Source: Gammaproteobacteria bacterium (GTDB taxonomy: Bacteria > Pseudomonadota > Gammaproteobacteria > Competibacterales > Competibacteraceae). From it: a stretch of 64,000 bases of DNA. The stretch spans positions 1 to 64,000 of the forward strand of contig JADLEK010000001.1 of the NCBI GenBank assembly GCA_020846135.1. Direction: 5' to 3'. Below, in pieces: positions 13,048 to 22,624 of this stretch; position 1 is the first letter of the stretch, and each line of letters opens with the position of its first letter. The translations under genes were made by a program, and so were the position numbers. Below the pieces are notes generated by a model. It did no database searches. It had not been told where the DNA came from and saw only the letters and a program-made list of their open reading frames with translations.

Positions 13048-14329
13048 GCTCGATGCACGCCACGACTTTCTGAGAAAGCATGGAACACCAGAACAATGGC
13101 GGACGGTGGCTCTTGGGGAAGTTGCTGACTTAATCGGTGGTGGAACACCAAGCAGAGACGAAGGCCGTTTTTGGCAGGGAGGAACGATTTTATGGGCGAC
13201 ACCAACTGATTTGACCGCTAATAAATCAAAATTTATTTCGCAAACAGCAGACTTGATTACGAGCGCAGGTCTCAACTCATCTGCCGCGACGTTACTTCCC
13301 GTAGGCTCTATTCTCTATACCAGTCGAGCAACCATTGGTGCTAAGGCTATTTCTTCTGTACCAATGGCGACAAATCAAGGATTTGTGAACTTTGTACCGC
13401 ATGAAGTGGATGGTGAATTTCTCTATTACCTTCTCGATGAACTGACGCCAATCATAAAAAGGCTTGGCTCAGGAACAACCTTTGATGAAGTTAGTAAGCG
13501 CGATCTCCGCAAGGTATATTGCGCAATTCCGATAGAAAAAAACGAACAAGCCGCCATTGCCCGCATTCTTGATGCGGTGGATATGGCGATTGAGCGGACA
13601 AGGGAGGCGGTGGAACGGGCGCGAACCCTTGACCACTCGCTATTGCATGATTTGCTGGAACACGGCTTGGGTGAGGGAAGAAGCGATAAGCGTCCCGTAC
13701 ACTGGGAGATCAAGCGGGTTAGCGAAATTGCGGAGGTTGGTTCAGGCGTCACAATGGGTAAGGATGTCTCTGGATTCAAGTCAGTGGAATTGCCCTATCT
13801 TCGTGTAGCTAATGTGCAAGACGGCCATTTGGACTTGAGTACGATAAAAACAGTCAGGGTTCGATGTGATGAGGTAGATCATTACCGCTTGAAAGCAGGG
13901 GATGTGCTAATGACCGAAGGCGGCGATTTGGACAAGTTGGGGCGCGGTACATTGTGGGAAGGGCAGATTCCAGATTGCCTACACCAAAATCATATTTTTC
14001 GCGTCAGAGTCAATCGCAAGGTGCTTGATCCTCGTTTCTTCTCGTATGTCGTGGAGTCGGATATTGCTAAACGCTATTTCATACGGGTTGCCAAACGGAC
14101 AACCAACCTTGCCTCAACCAATAAAACTCAAGTACGCGCCTTTCGTTTCCCGGTGCCCCCTTTGCCGGAACAGCAACAAATCGTGGCTATCGTTGCCGCC
14201 GCCAAAGCCAAGCTCCAAGCCTTGATGCAAAAAGAGGTTGCATTGCAGCAACTCAAAAAATCCCTCATGCACGACCTGCTCACCGGCAAGGTGCGGGTTG
14301 GTGATAGTGGCCTTTCGCCGCTGCCATGA
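13037..14329 (+). CDS. hsdS: type I restriction-modification specificity subunit HsdS
   Basis: Determines the bipartite DNA target of the HsdM/HsdR complex. Starting at ATG 13037 gives 430 residues. There are two target-recognition domains (about 20-155 and 225-370), each opening with a typical W-x-x-x-x-L/I-x-E-[VI]-A pattern. Each is followed by a conserved helix: EQAAIARILDAVDMAIERTR (about 173) and LPEQQQIVAIVAAAKAKLQ (about 378). Base composition in both recognition domains is visibly more AT-rich than in flanking genes, typical of exchanged specificity segments. It overlaps hsdM by 11 bases and the next gene by 4. Confidence 0.95.
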   Translation: MQNKLDARHDFLRKHGTPEQWRTVALGEVADLIGGGTPSRDEGRFWQGGTILWATPTDLTANKSKFISQTADLITSAGLNSSAATLLPVGSILYTSRATIGAKAISSVPMATNQGFVNFVPHEVDGEFLYYLLDELTPIIKRLGSGTTFDEVSKRDLRKVYCAIPIEKNEQAAIARILDAVDMAIERTREAVERARTLDHSLLHDLLEHGLGEGRSDKRPVHWEIKRVSEIAEVGSGVTMGKDVSGFKSVELPYLRVANVQDGHLDLSTIKTVRVRCDEVDHYRLKAGDVLMTEGGDLDKLGRGTLWEGQIPDCLHQNHIFRVRVNRKVLDPRFFSYVVESDIAKRYFIRVAKRTTNLASTNKTQVRAFRFPVPPLPEQQQIVAIVAAAKAKLQALMQKEVALQQLKKSLMHDLLTGKVRVGDSGLSPLP

Positions 14330-16005
14330 ACCCCCAGGAACTCACCGCCCTGCTTGACCGCTTGCGAGCCGAACCTCGCGAAAGCGAATGGCTGGAATTC
14401 AAGGCCAACCATTTCGAGTCGCATCTTTTAGGCGAGTATGTTTCCGCATTGGCAAATTCAGCGTGCTTGTTGGGCAGGCCACGCGCTTACCTGGTGTTTG
14501 GCATTGAAGACGGCGCCCATGCCGTGATCGGCACCAAGTTCGACCCAGCAGCAGAAACGGCCAAGGATAAGGAAGGCAGGGGCAAGCAGTTGTTGCCGCT
14601 ATGGTTATCGCTGCATCTGCAACCCAACATCGGCCATGAGATTCACCCGTTCGAGTATCAAGGCCAGCGAGTAGTGTTATTCGAGATTCATCCGGCTTAT
14701 GACCGGCCCGTGAAATTCGACGGCACGGCCTATATCCGCGATGGCTCCAGCAAAACCGAACTGAGCAAATACCCGGAGAAAGAGCGGCAAATCTGGAGCC
14801 GCCGACTGGACTGGAGCGCCGAGGTCTGCGAACGCGCCAGCTTGGACGACCTTGATCCGGAAGCTATCGCCAAGGCGCGAGCGGAATACAAAACCAAGTT
14901 CCCCGCCAAAACTGCTGACATAGACGGCTGGAACGATACCGTTTTCCTCAACAAAACCAAGCTGGCCTACCGGGGCGGGGTCACTCATGCCGCCTTGCTG
15001 CTGTTAGGGCGGGAAGAATCCAGCACCTTGCTGGCCCCGGCGGTGGCGCGGATGAGCTGGATCCTCAAGAATGACCGCAATGAAGAGTTGGATTACACCC
15101 ATTTCGGCCCGCCCTTCCTGCTGAACGTGAACCAGGTGCTGGCGCGTATTCGCAACCTGACCGTGCGAGAGCTTCCCGATGGCACCCTGTTCCCCGTCGA
15201 AATGTCGCAATATGACCCGTGGGTAATCCGCGAAGCGTTGCACAACGCCATCGCTCATCAGGATTATGGGCTGCGGGGACGCATCAATATCGTCGAAACA
15301 CCGGGCAAACTGATTCTGAGCAATGTGGGAACCTTTTTACCGGGCAGTGTGGAAACGGTGATCCAGCAGGATGCGCCGCTGGAAATTTACCGCAATTCCC
15401 TGTTGGCGGAGGTCATGGTCAACCTGAACATGATCGACACCCAGGGCGGCGGCATCAAACGCATGTTCCAAAAGCAGCGGAACCGCTTTTTCCCGTTGCC
15501 GGATTACGATCTTTCCGAGCCGGAACGGGTGAAGGTCGAGCTTCAGGGGCGGATTTTGGATGAGCGCTACACCCGGCTGTTGATGGCGAACACCGACCTC
15601 GACCTACTCACCATCATCCTGTTGGATAAGGTGCAGAAGCGGCGGGCGATCACCCCGGAAGAGCATCGTTCGCTGAAAGCCCGCAAGCTGGTGGAAGGCC
15701 GTTATCCGAATCTGGTGGTTGCGGCCAAGGTAGCCGCCGCCGCAGGCGAGAAGGCGCAGCACATCCGGGATCGGGGATTCGATGGCCGATATTATCGGGA
15801 CTTGATTCTGGAACTGATTAAAGAACATCAGCCCGTGACGCGGGAGGACATCAACCAGTTGCTGCTGGATAAATTGCCGGAGATGCTGGACGAAGCGCAA
15901 AAGCAAAACCGTATTCATAACCTGCTTAGAAAGCTGGCTAAGGAGGGGCAAATCCGCAACGAGGGCAGCCGCAAATTTCCGCGATGGGTTTTGATGAACC
16001 ACTAG
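14326..16005 (+). CDS. AlbA_2 (Schlafen-like) domain protein with GHKL-type ATPase domain
   Basis: 559 residues, start overlapping hsdS (ATGA). Domain order by eye: AlbA_2/Schlafen-like domain with the hallmark ESEWLEFKAN (about residues 19-28) and LVFGIEDGAH (about 58); a middle region with the pattern LLLLGREESS; a HATPase_c_4-like domain with EALHNAIAHQDY (about 304-315, the Asn/Asp nucleotide-binding box) and LSNVGTFLPG; and a C-terminal winged-helix-like region (about 490-555). Such proteins recur inside type I RM operons but their job is unsettled (regulator, nuclease or extra defence factor). Translational coupling to hsdS implies it is made with the specificity subunit. Confidence 0.8.
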   Translation: MNPQELTALLDRLRAEPRESEWLEFKANHFESHLLGEYVSALANSACLLGRPRAYLVFGIEDGAHAVIGTKFDPAAETAKDKEGRGKQLLPLWLSLHLQPNIGHEIHPFEYQGQRVVLFEIHPAYDRPVKFDGTAYIRDGSSKTELSKYPEKERQIWSRRLDWSAEVCERASLDDLDPEAIAKARAEYKTKFPAKTADIDGWNDTVFLNKTKLAYRGGVTHAALLLLGREESSTLLAPAVARMSWILKNDRNEELDYTHFGPPFLLNVNQVLARIRNLTVRELPDGTLFPVEMSQYDPWVIREALHNAIAHQDYGLRGRINIVETPGKLILSNVGTFLPGSVETVIQQDAPLEIYRNSLLAEVMVNLNMIDTQGGGIKRMFQKQRNRFFPLPDYDLSEPERVKVELQGRILDERYTRLLMANTDLDLLTIILLDKVQKRRAITPEEHRSLKARKLVEGRYPNLVVAAKVAAAAGEKAQHIRDRGFDGRYYRDLILELIKEHQPVTREDINQLLLDKLPEMLDEAQKQNRIHNLLRKLAKEGQIRNEGSRKFPRWVLMNH

Positions 16006-16150
16006 AGGTTAACAATGGAAATTTCGGTCGTTATCAAAAGAAAATTATTTATCTAATTGAAATAAATTGAATTTTTTTATTGATAATGATGCTGCGTAGG
16101 CTTTTGCTTCAACAAAAATCATCAATAAACCGTATCAAAAGGATTCTCTG
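16006..16150 (+). promoter_or_regulatory. AT-rich spacer with inverted repeat upstream of hsdR
   Basis: These 145 bases are strikingly AT-rich against the GC-rich surroundings. They hold an inverted repeat: TTTATTGAT at 16076-16084 and ATCAATAAA at 16121-16129, separated by 36 bases. An AAAGGA ribosome site at 16137-16142 precedes the hsdR ATG. The composition and the repeat suggest a separate promoter and an operator for hsdR, allowing restriction to lag behind methylation. I could not assign -35 and -10 boxes. Confidence 0.5.
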
Positions 16151-19100
16151 ATGAGCGAAGCCGGTTACGTCGAACTCCCCGTCATGGCCTGGCTGTCCGG
16201 TCACGGCAGCAGCACACCCGGTAACAAGGGCCTGGGTTGGACCTACCGCAACGAAGCGGCGATGGCCGCGTTCAACCGGAACCTGACTGATCCGCTGGTT
16301 GAACCGTTACTGATCCAGGCCATTCTCGCCATCAACGACCACGTACACACCGCCGCGCAAGCCCAACTCGCCATCAACGCGCTGCGCAAGGCGCTGACCC
16401 AGCCGGACAAGCTCACCGCCAACCGCGCCACTCTGGATTTACTGCGCGACGGCGCGACCGTGGTTTTAACGCCCGGCGAACCGGCCAGAACCGTGCGCTT
16501 CATTGAATTCGATCCCGCCCGGCAACACCTCAACGACTTCACGGCTACCAACCAATACCGGGTGCAAGGCGTGCGGCAATGCCGCGACGACACGGTGTTG
16601 CTGGTGAACGGCATCCCGCTGGTGATCGCCGAATACAAAAGCTATCTCGCCAGCGGCAAGGACTGGACCGAGGCGGTGCGGCAACTACACCGTTACCAGC
16701 GCCAAGCGCCGCTGATGCTGGCGCCCAACCTGTTTTGCGTGGCGGCGGACGAGCAGGAATTCCGCTACGGCACGGTGCTGTTCCACGACGCCAGCCAGAG
16801 CGACATTGCCCAACATCTCGACACCTGGGGACCGTGGCTGTCCCGTTACCCCGACCGCAAAGGCTGGTGGAACGAACCCGAAGCCGATCACCCCGACGAT
16901 CCGCTGGAAATCCCAGTCAACAACCTGCTGCGGCTCAAACCCTGCCATCTGCTCGACTTCCTGCAAAACTTCGTGGTGTTCGAGACCAAGCGCGGCAAGA
17001 CGATCAAGAAAATCGCCCGCTACCAGCAATTCGAGGCGGTCAACGACATTGTGGATCGCACCCTGAAGCTTATCGACCAACCCGCTGCCGCCCAGGATCG
17101 CACCGGCCTGATTTGGCACACCCAAGGGTCGGGCAAATCGCTGACCATGATCTTCGCCGCCTATAAATTGCGGCGACAACCCGCGCTGAAAAACCCCACC
17201 GTCATGATCGTGGTGGATCGCCGCGACCTGAAAACCCAGATTGCTGACGATTTCGACGCTTGCGACTATCCCAACGTGGAAAAGGCGCTGGGCGTCGAAG
17301 ACCTCAAGCGCAAACTCAAAACGGTCTGGCGCGGCACCCTGGTAACGACCGTGCAATCCTTCCAGAAAATGGCCGATTTGCCGCCGTTGCTGGATGACAA
17401 CATCATTACCCTGGTGGACGAGTGCCACCGCTCGCAGAAAGGCAACACCGCCCACAGCCACGCCATGACGCTGCGGGTAAAACTGCCGAACGCTTTCCGC
17501 TTTGGCCTCACCGGCACCCCAATCGATCGAACTCTGCTCAACACCCATCGCGATTTTGGCCCCGTGGTGGACGGCCAGCAGGAGCGTTATCTGAGCTACT
17601 ACGGCATCAAGCGGGCGATCAAGGACGGCGCGACTCTGGAAGTGCATTACCTGCGCGATAAAGTGCCGTTCCGCGTGGATGAAACAGCGCTGAATATCGG
17701 CTTTGAACAGATGTGCGCCGAGATGGAACTGGAAGATGAGGAAGCCAAAGACCTGATCCAGCGCCAGCGTTCGCAATGGAAGGAACTGGCCCGGCATCCT
17801 GATCGGGTCGCCATTGTGATCGACAAGATGCTGACCCATTTTCTGGCGTATCCCGATCCCAGCGGCTTCAAGGCGCAACTGGTCGGCGTGGATCGCCTGG
17901 CCTGCGCCCGCTTCAAGGATGCGCTGGACGCCAAGCTCCAAGCGCGGGGACTGCCGCCCGAATGGTCGGAGGTCATCATCTCGGAAGGCCAGAACGACGA
18001 TCCCGATTTGGAACGCTTCCACTATGGCAAGCAGAAGCAGGATGACTTGATTGACTACTTCAAGCTCACTCCAGCGCAATGGGAAGTCTGGAACCGCGAG
18101 CGCTACGGCGCTGATCGAACTCTCTGGCGTCCGCCGCTGAAAATCCTGATCGTCTGCGACCGGCTGTTGACTGGCTTCGATGCGCCTATCGAACAGGTCA
18201 TGTACCTCGATAAACCGTTGCGCGATCACGCCTTATTGCAAGCCATCGCCCGCACTAACCGCCCGCTGCCGGCGATGAACAAGCGCACCGGACTCATCGT
18301 GGATTTCTTCGGCGTCTTCGCCAATCTGGAAAAGGCGCTGAACTTTGATGAGAACATCCGCGAAGAAGCGTTGATTGACTGGGATGCGCTCAAAGCCACC
18401 GTGCCGGACGAAGTGGCGCGCTGTCTGGACTCGTTCCAAGGCATTACCATCGCCGACACCCGCGAATGCCTGCTGACCGGGTTGCGGGCGCTGCAAGATC
18501 CGGACGCCGCCCGGATTTTTGAAGGCAACTTCAAGAGTCTCGAACGGCTATGGGAAGCGGTATCGCCCGATCCCTGCCTTTACCCGCACCGCTATATCTA
18601 CAACTGGCTATGCGGCATCTATGTGGCCTATCGCCGCCGCCAGCGCGGCAGTCGGGATACCCTGGGCGAGTTGTCGGCCAAGACCCAGACGCTGATCGAA
18701 GCGAACACCGCGTTCATGGACCTCGCCGAAGCCCTGCCGGTGTTCAAGATTGATCAGGATTACGTCACGCATCTTGACCAACTGCCGACCCCCGCCGACA
18801 AAGCTGCCGCTCTGGAAGCCTTGCTGACCGCCGAATTGGCCGAAGATGACCCCAACTTTACCTACCGGCAGTTGGGCGAACGCTTGCAGCGGATCAAGGA
18901 GCGCAAGGATGCCGCCGACCAAGCCGCCGAAGACCGTTTGCGGGAATTACAGGACATTGCCGATGTAGCCGCCAAGGTCAAGGAGGAACCGGATCGCCTG
19001 TATCTCACTCAGATCGGCGAATATGAACTCTTCACCGTGCTGCAAAAATACGCCATCACTCAGGATGAACGCTTCCTGGCCGACTGCGCCAGGCAGATGA

Positions 19101-19297
19101 TGACGCACCTGCACCACCATCAACGGCTGTTGCCCGGCTGGAGCGCATCTAAAGGCGGGCGGATGCGCGTGGAGCAATCGCTGCTGGCTGAATCATGGAA
19201 TCCCGCCTATGCCGGTTTGGGATTCGACCCAGACGACGCCGATCCGCCGTTTCTGAAGCCTGCCATAGAAGAACTCGCCAAGACGGATCGAGCATGA
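16151..19297 (+). CDS. hsdR: type I restriction endonuclease subunit HsdR
   Basis: ATP-driven translocase and nuclease of the RM system, 1048 residues (family-typical). The N-terminal PD-(D/E)xK nuclease core includes the VIAEYKS motif (Glu about 161, Lys about 163) after an upstream acidic residue near 145. Superfamily 2 helicase motifs follow: Walker A QGSGKS (about 323), DECHRSQ (about 423), FGLTGTPI (about 453), a motif V/VI area with LLTGFDAP and AIARTNRP (about 700). The C-terminal third is helical and should bind HsdM/HsdS. Its stop overlaps the start of the metalloprotease gene by 4 bases. Confidence 0.96.
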   Translation: MSEAGYVELPVMAWLSGHGSSTPGNKGLGWTYRNEAAMAAFNRNLTDPLVEPLLIQAILAINDHVHTAAQAQLAINALRKALTQPDKLTANRATLDLLRDGATVVLTPGEPARTVRFIEFDPARQHLNDFTATNQYRVQGVRQCRDDTVLLVNGIPLVIAEYKSYLASGKDWTEAVRQLHRYQRQAPLMLAPNLFCVAADEQEFRYGTVLFHDASQSDIAQHLDTWGPWLSRYPDRKGWWNEPEADHPDDPLEIPVNNLLRLKPCHLLDFLQNFVVFETKRGKTIKKIARYQQFEAVNDIVDRTLKLIDQPAAAQDRTGLIWHTQGSGKSLTMIFAAYKLRRQPALKNPTVMIVVDRRDLKTQIADDFDACDYPNVEKALGVEDLKRKLKTVWRGTLVTTVQSFQKMADLPPLLDDNIITLVDECHRSQKGNTAHSHAMTLRVKLPNAFRFGLTGTPIDRTLLNTHRDFGPVVDGQQERYLSYYGIKRAIKDGATLEVHYLRDKVPFRVDETALNIGFEQMCAEMELEDEEAKDLIQRQRSQWKELARHPDRVAIVIDKMLTHFLAYPDPSGFKAQLVGVDRLACARFKDALDAKLQARGLPPEWSEVIISEGQNDDPDLERFHYGKQKQDDLIDYFKLTPAQWEVWNRERYGADRTLWRPPLKILIVCDRLLTGFDAPIEQVMYLDKPLRDHALLQAIARTNRPLPAMNKRTGLIVDFFGVFANLEKALNFDENIREEALIDWDALKATVPDEVARCLDSFQGITIADTRECLLTGLRALQDPDAARIFEGNFKSLERLWEAVSPDPCLYPHRYIYNWLCGIYVAYRRRQRGSRDTLGELSAKTQTLIEANTAFMDLAEALPVFKIDQDYVTHLDQLPTPADKAAALEALLTAELAEDDPNFTYRQLGERLQRIKERKDAADQAAEDRLRELQDIADVAAKVKEEPDRLYLTQIGEYELFTVLQKYAITQDERFLADCARQMMTHLHHHQRLLPGWSASKGGRMRVEQSLLAESWNPAYAGLGFDPDDADPPFLKPAIEELAKTDRA

Positions 19298-20031
19298 AAG
19301 CAGCCACCCAGAGCTGCATTCAACTGACCGGGCGCGAGGTGAGCTACCGCCTGATCCGCTCGAAAGCTGCAAAGACGCTCCGGGTGCGCGTCGGTCCAAC
19401 CGGCGTGGAAGTGGTGCAGCCGGCCACCCGAAAAACCAGTGAGGTCGAGGCGTTCCTGCACGCCAACGACGCCTGGATCATCGCCCAACTGGAACGAGTC
19501 GAGCGTCTCTACCCGGTACGGCGTCCGCACGTTGGTGAGGGCGGGGACATTCTCTATCGTGGCGTCTCCACGCCGGTTCAGATCATCAACCACGCGCATC
19601 GCCAAGGTCCCGCCAAGGTTGTTTTCGAGCAGGATCGCCTAATCATTATCCGAAGCCGCGAATCGCGCACCTTACCCGCCAAGAGCTTGGAGAACTGGCT
19701 ACGCAAACAGGCCCGTACCGCGATTGAACAACAGGTTGCAGTCGTTGCCGATAAGCTCCAGCGCACCCCGCGCAACATCTACATCAAGGATCAGCGCACC
19801 CGCTGGGGAAGCTGCTCCTCCCGCCAAAACCTTTCCTTCAACTGGCGGCTGATCATGGCCCCGGAGTTCGTCTTGCACTACTTAGTCACTCATGAAGTCG
19901 TCCACCTTGCCATCCCCGATCACTCCAAACGGTTCTGGCTGACCCTGCAAAGCCTCTGCCCGGACACGGAACGCGCCAGACAATGGCTGTGTGCCAACGG
20001 CGGACAGCTGTATCTGGATTTCGACCTGTAA
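19294..20031 (+). CDS. YgjP-type (SprT/M48-like) zinc metallopeptidase domain protein
   Basis: The start at 19294 (ATGA overlap with hsdR) gives 245 residues. The N-terminal half resembles DUF45/YgjP proteins, with a beta-rich region and a basic helical segment. The C-terminal half has RTRWGSCSS (about 168), the zinc motif THEVVHL (H-E-x-x-H, about 200-204) and a downstream HSKRFW that supplies the third ligand. Genes of this type commonly follow hsdR in type I systems; their target is unknown. It ends 2 bases before the ispD start, tying the RM operon to ispD. Confidence 0.85.
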   Translation: MKAATQSCIQLTGREVSYRLIRSKAAKTLRVRVGPTGVEVVQPATRKTSEVEAFLHANDAWIIAQLERVERLYPVRRPHVGEGGDILYRGVSTPVQIINHAHRQGPAKVVFEQDRLIIIRSRESRTLPAKSLENWLRKQARTAIEQQVAVVADKLQRTPRNIYIKDQRTRWGSCSSRQNLSFNWRLIMAPEFVLHYLVTHEVVHLAIPDHSKRFWLTLQSLCPDTERARQWLCANGGQLYLDFDL

Positions 20032-20033
20032 CG

Positions 20034-20747
20034 ATGATCACTCCCCGGTATTGGGCTATGCTTCCCGCCGCCGGCGCGGGCCGGCGGATGGCTTCGGCCA
20101 TTCCCAAACAATATCTGCCACTGGCTGGACGACCGGTGATGGTCCATGCGCTGACCGCCCTGCTCGAACAGCCACTGGTGGCTGGAGCCATCATCGCCAT
20201 TAGCGCCGAGGATGGCTGGTGGCCGGAAGTGGCTGCGACGCTCACTCCGGTCAAGCCGCTCCGCATCGTGGCCGGCGGCGCCGAACGTTGCCATTCAGTG
20301 CTGAATGGACTGGAGGCGTTACAGGAATGGGCTGCACCAGAGGACTGGGTGCTGGTTCACGACGCCGCCCGACCATGTTTGCAGCGGGATGATTTGGATC
20401 GGTTGCTGACCCAACTGAAGGATGATCCGGTCGGTGGATTGCTGGCGGTTCCGGTGCGGGATACGCTCAAACAGGCGGACGCCGCCGGGCGGGTGGCGAC
20501 CACGGTGGATCGTTCGCAACTCTGGCACGCCCTGACGCCCCAGATGTTCCGGCTGGGCTTGCTGCATCAGGCGTTGAGCGCGGCGCTGGCCGGCGGTCTC
20601 CTGGTGACGGATGAAGCGGCGGCGATGGAAGCAGCGGGGTTCTCGCCCCGGCTGATCGAAGGGCGGGCTGATAATCTTAAAATCACCCGCCCGGAAGATT
20701 TGGCGCTGGCCGAGTTTTATCTGCTGCGCCGCCAGATCCCTGCTTAA
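20034..20747 (+). CDS. ispD: 2-C-methyl-D-erythritol 4-phosphate cytidylyltransferase
   Basis: Third step of the MEP isoprenoid pathway: attaches CMP to methylerythritol 4-phosphate. Residues 8-20 hold the nucleotide-binding loop PAAGAGRRM, followed by PKQYLPLAGRP; VHDAARPC (about 108) and the DAALVTDEA-like segment TDEAAAMEAAG (about 195) are also present. 237 residues. Translation likely starts at ATG 20034, just after the metalloprotease stop. In relatives ispD follows ftsB directly; here they are separated by the RM island, so ispD may depend on transcription from that island. Confidence 0.95.
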   Translation: MITPRYWAMLPAAGAGRRMASAIPKQYLPLAGRPVMVHALTALLEQPLVAGAIIAISAEDGWWPEVAATLTPVKPLRIVAGGAERCHSVLNGLEALQEWAAPEDWVLVHDAARPCLQRDDLDRLLTQLKDDPVGGLLAVPVRDTLKQADAAGRVATTVDRSQLWHALTPQMFRLGLLHQALSAALAGGLLVTDEAAAMEAAGFSPRLIEGRADNLKITRPEDLALAEFYLLRRQIPA

Positions 20748-20765
20748 ATTTTTGGAAAATGCATA

Positions 20766-21281
20766 ATGCGTATTGGTCACGGCTTTGACGTTCATGCGTT
20801 TGGCCCCGGCGAGTTTATTACCCTCGGTGGCGTTCGCATCCCGTATCAGCAGGGGTTGATCGCCCATTCCGATGGCGATGCGCTGCTTCACGCCCTGTGC
20901 GACGCCCTGCTCGGCGCGGCGGGGCTGGGCGATATTGGCCAGCACTTTCCCGACAGCAGCGCCGAATTTACGAACATCGACAGCCGGATTCTGCTGCGGC
21001 GCGTGGTTGCGTTGCTGCGGGAACAACGACTGATGGTGGGCAATGTGGACGCTACGATCATCGCCCAGACCCCGAAAATGGCTCCGCATATTGCCGCCAT
21101 GCGGGAAATCATCGCTGCCGATTTGAACGTCCTGTCGGCGCGAGTCAACGTCAAGGCCACTACCACCGAGCGGCTGGGCTATATCGGGCGTGGCGAGGGA
21201 ATCGCGGTTCATACGGTGGCGCTGCTGGTTTCTTTGCCCGATCTGAATCTCCCCACTCGCTACCCCGGACCTTGCGCATGA
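20766..21281 (+). CDS. ispF: 2-C-methyl-D-erythritol 2,4-cyclodiphosphate synthase
   Basis: Cyclises CDP-methylerythritol 2-phosphate. Begins [12 protein letters not shown], with the zinc ligands Asp8 and His10, and has the third ligand His in [44 protein letters not shown] (about 137) is the nucleotide-binding C-terminal motif. The 171 residues include a short extra tail. The MFS transporter start overlaps its stop (ATGA). Confidence 0.96.
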   Translation: MRIGHGFDVHAFGPGEFITLGGVRIPYQQGLIAHSDGDALLHALCDALLGAAGLGDIGQHFPDSSAEFTNIDSRILLRRVVALLREQRLMVGNVDATIIAQTPKMAPHIAAMREIIAADLNVLSARVNVKATTTERLGYIGRGEGIAVHTVALLVSLPDLNLPTRYPGPCA

Positions 21282-22624
21282 TGCCTCCTCTTTCCGACGC
21301 CGAAGCCCGCCAAACCTTGCGCCAAATCGCCTGGCGGCTGATTCCCTTTCTTGGTCTGCTCTACATCACCGCCTATCTCGACCGAATCAATATCAGCTTT
21401 GCCGCCTTGCAGATGAATCAGGATTTAAAGCTGAGCGCGGCGGCGTATGGCACCGGCGCCGGGCTGTTTTTCCTCGGCTATGTGCTATTCGAGATTCCCA
21501 GCAATTTGATCCTGCAACGGGTCGGGCCGCGCCTCTGGATTGCCCGGATCATGCTGTCCTGGGGACTGATTTCGACGGGCATGGCGCTGGTGCGCGACGA
21601 GACGAGTTTTTATGTGCTGCGCTTCCTGCTCGGGGTGGCCGAGGCCGGGTTCTTTCCCGGCATCATTCTCTATCTGACCTACTGGTTCCCGGCGCGGGAG
21701 CGGGCGCGCACTATTGCGAACTTCGCTACCGCCACCGCCCTGGCCGGCTTGATCGGCAGTCCGCTGTCCGGGGCGATTCTGGAAATGGACGGGCTGTGGG
21801 GCTGGCGTGGCTGGCACTGGCTGTTTGTGCTGGAGGGTTTGCCAACGGTGCTGTTGGGATTGGTGGCGCTGGCGCAGTTGCCCGACCGCCCGGAACAGGC
21901 GCGATGGTTGACGGTTCCCCAGCGCGACTGGCTGAACGAGACCTTGCGACGCGAACAGGAAGCAGCCAGCGAACATAGCCAACATACCCTCGGCGAGGCG
22001 CTGGCCAGCGGTCGGGTCTGGTTGCTGGGGCTGATTTATCTGTGCATGGTGATCGGCATGTACGGCATCGGGCTATGGCTGCCGCAGATGCTCCGCGCCC
22101 TGACCGCCGCTGACGATTTCACCCTCGGCCTGTTGAACGCGCTGCCATTTCTGGCGGCAACGGTTGGCATGGTCCTGATTGGCCGACATTCCGATAGCCG
22201 CAACGAACGCCCCTTGCATGTCGCCGGGTCGCTGGCATTGGCTGCGACCGGAACCTTGCTGGCGGCGTTGAGCTACTCCCTGCCAATGGCGCTGCTGGCG
22301 TTTTCGCTGGCGGCAGTCGGGGTCTGGGCGGTCATGGGACCATTCTGGGCGCTGGCGACCTCATTTCTAAGCGGTGCAGCGGCAGCGGGCGGGATCGCGC
22401 TGATCAACTCGCTGGGCAATGTCGGCGGCTTTCTCGGCCCATACCTGATGGGCTGGCTCAAGCAGATGACGGATGGTTACAGCGCCGGCTTATCAACGGT
22501 CGCGGCGATCCTAGTGGCTGGCAGCAGTTTGATGCTGATCACCCGTTCCTGGTTCGCAACCCGACTTTCCACCGCCGCACCCGGCTTGGCTCAGGGCCAG
22601 GTTACTGCCGGAGTTGAACCATGA
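21278..22624 (+). CDS. MFS transporter, anion:cation symporter (ACS) family-like
   Basis: 448 residues with about 12 hydrophobic helices split by a polar central loop near residue 200-220. The N-terminal segment [24 protein letters not shown] matches the ACS family (tartrate/phthalate/glucarate-type permeases), as does the motif [23 protein letters not shown] after helix 4. The substrate cannot be inferred from context, because it sits between ispF and truD, which have housekeeping roles. Start ATG 21278 overlaps ispF; its stop overlaps truD (ATGA). Confidence 0.85.
   Translation: MMPPLSDAEARQTLRQIAWRLIPFLGLLYITAYLDRINISFAALQMNQDLKLSAAAYGTGAGLFFLGYVLFEIPSNLILQRVGPRLWIARIMLSWGLISTGMALVRDETSFYVLRFLLGVAEAGFFPGIILYLTYWFPARERARTIANFATATALAGLIGSPLSGAILEMDGLWGWRGWHWLFVLEGLPTVLLGLVALAQLPDRPEQARWLTVPQRDWLNETLRREQEAASEHSQHTLGEALASGRVWLLGLIYLCMVIGMYGIGLWLPQMLRALTAADDFTLGLLNALPFLAATVGMVLIGRHSDSRNERPLHVAGSLALAATGTLLAALSYSLPMALLAFSLAAVGVWAVMGPFWALATSFLSGAAAAGGIALINSLGNVGGFLGPYLMGWLKQMTDGYSAGLSTVAAILVAGSSLMLITRSWFATRLSTAAPGLAQGQVTAGVEP

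Noticed and set aside
16685-18229. 514-codon minus-strand open frame inside hsdR
   Set aside because: Antisense shadow of a strongly conserved HsdR coding region; no recognisable domain and no ribosome site.
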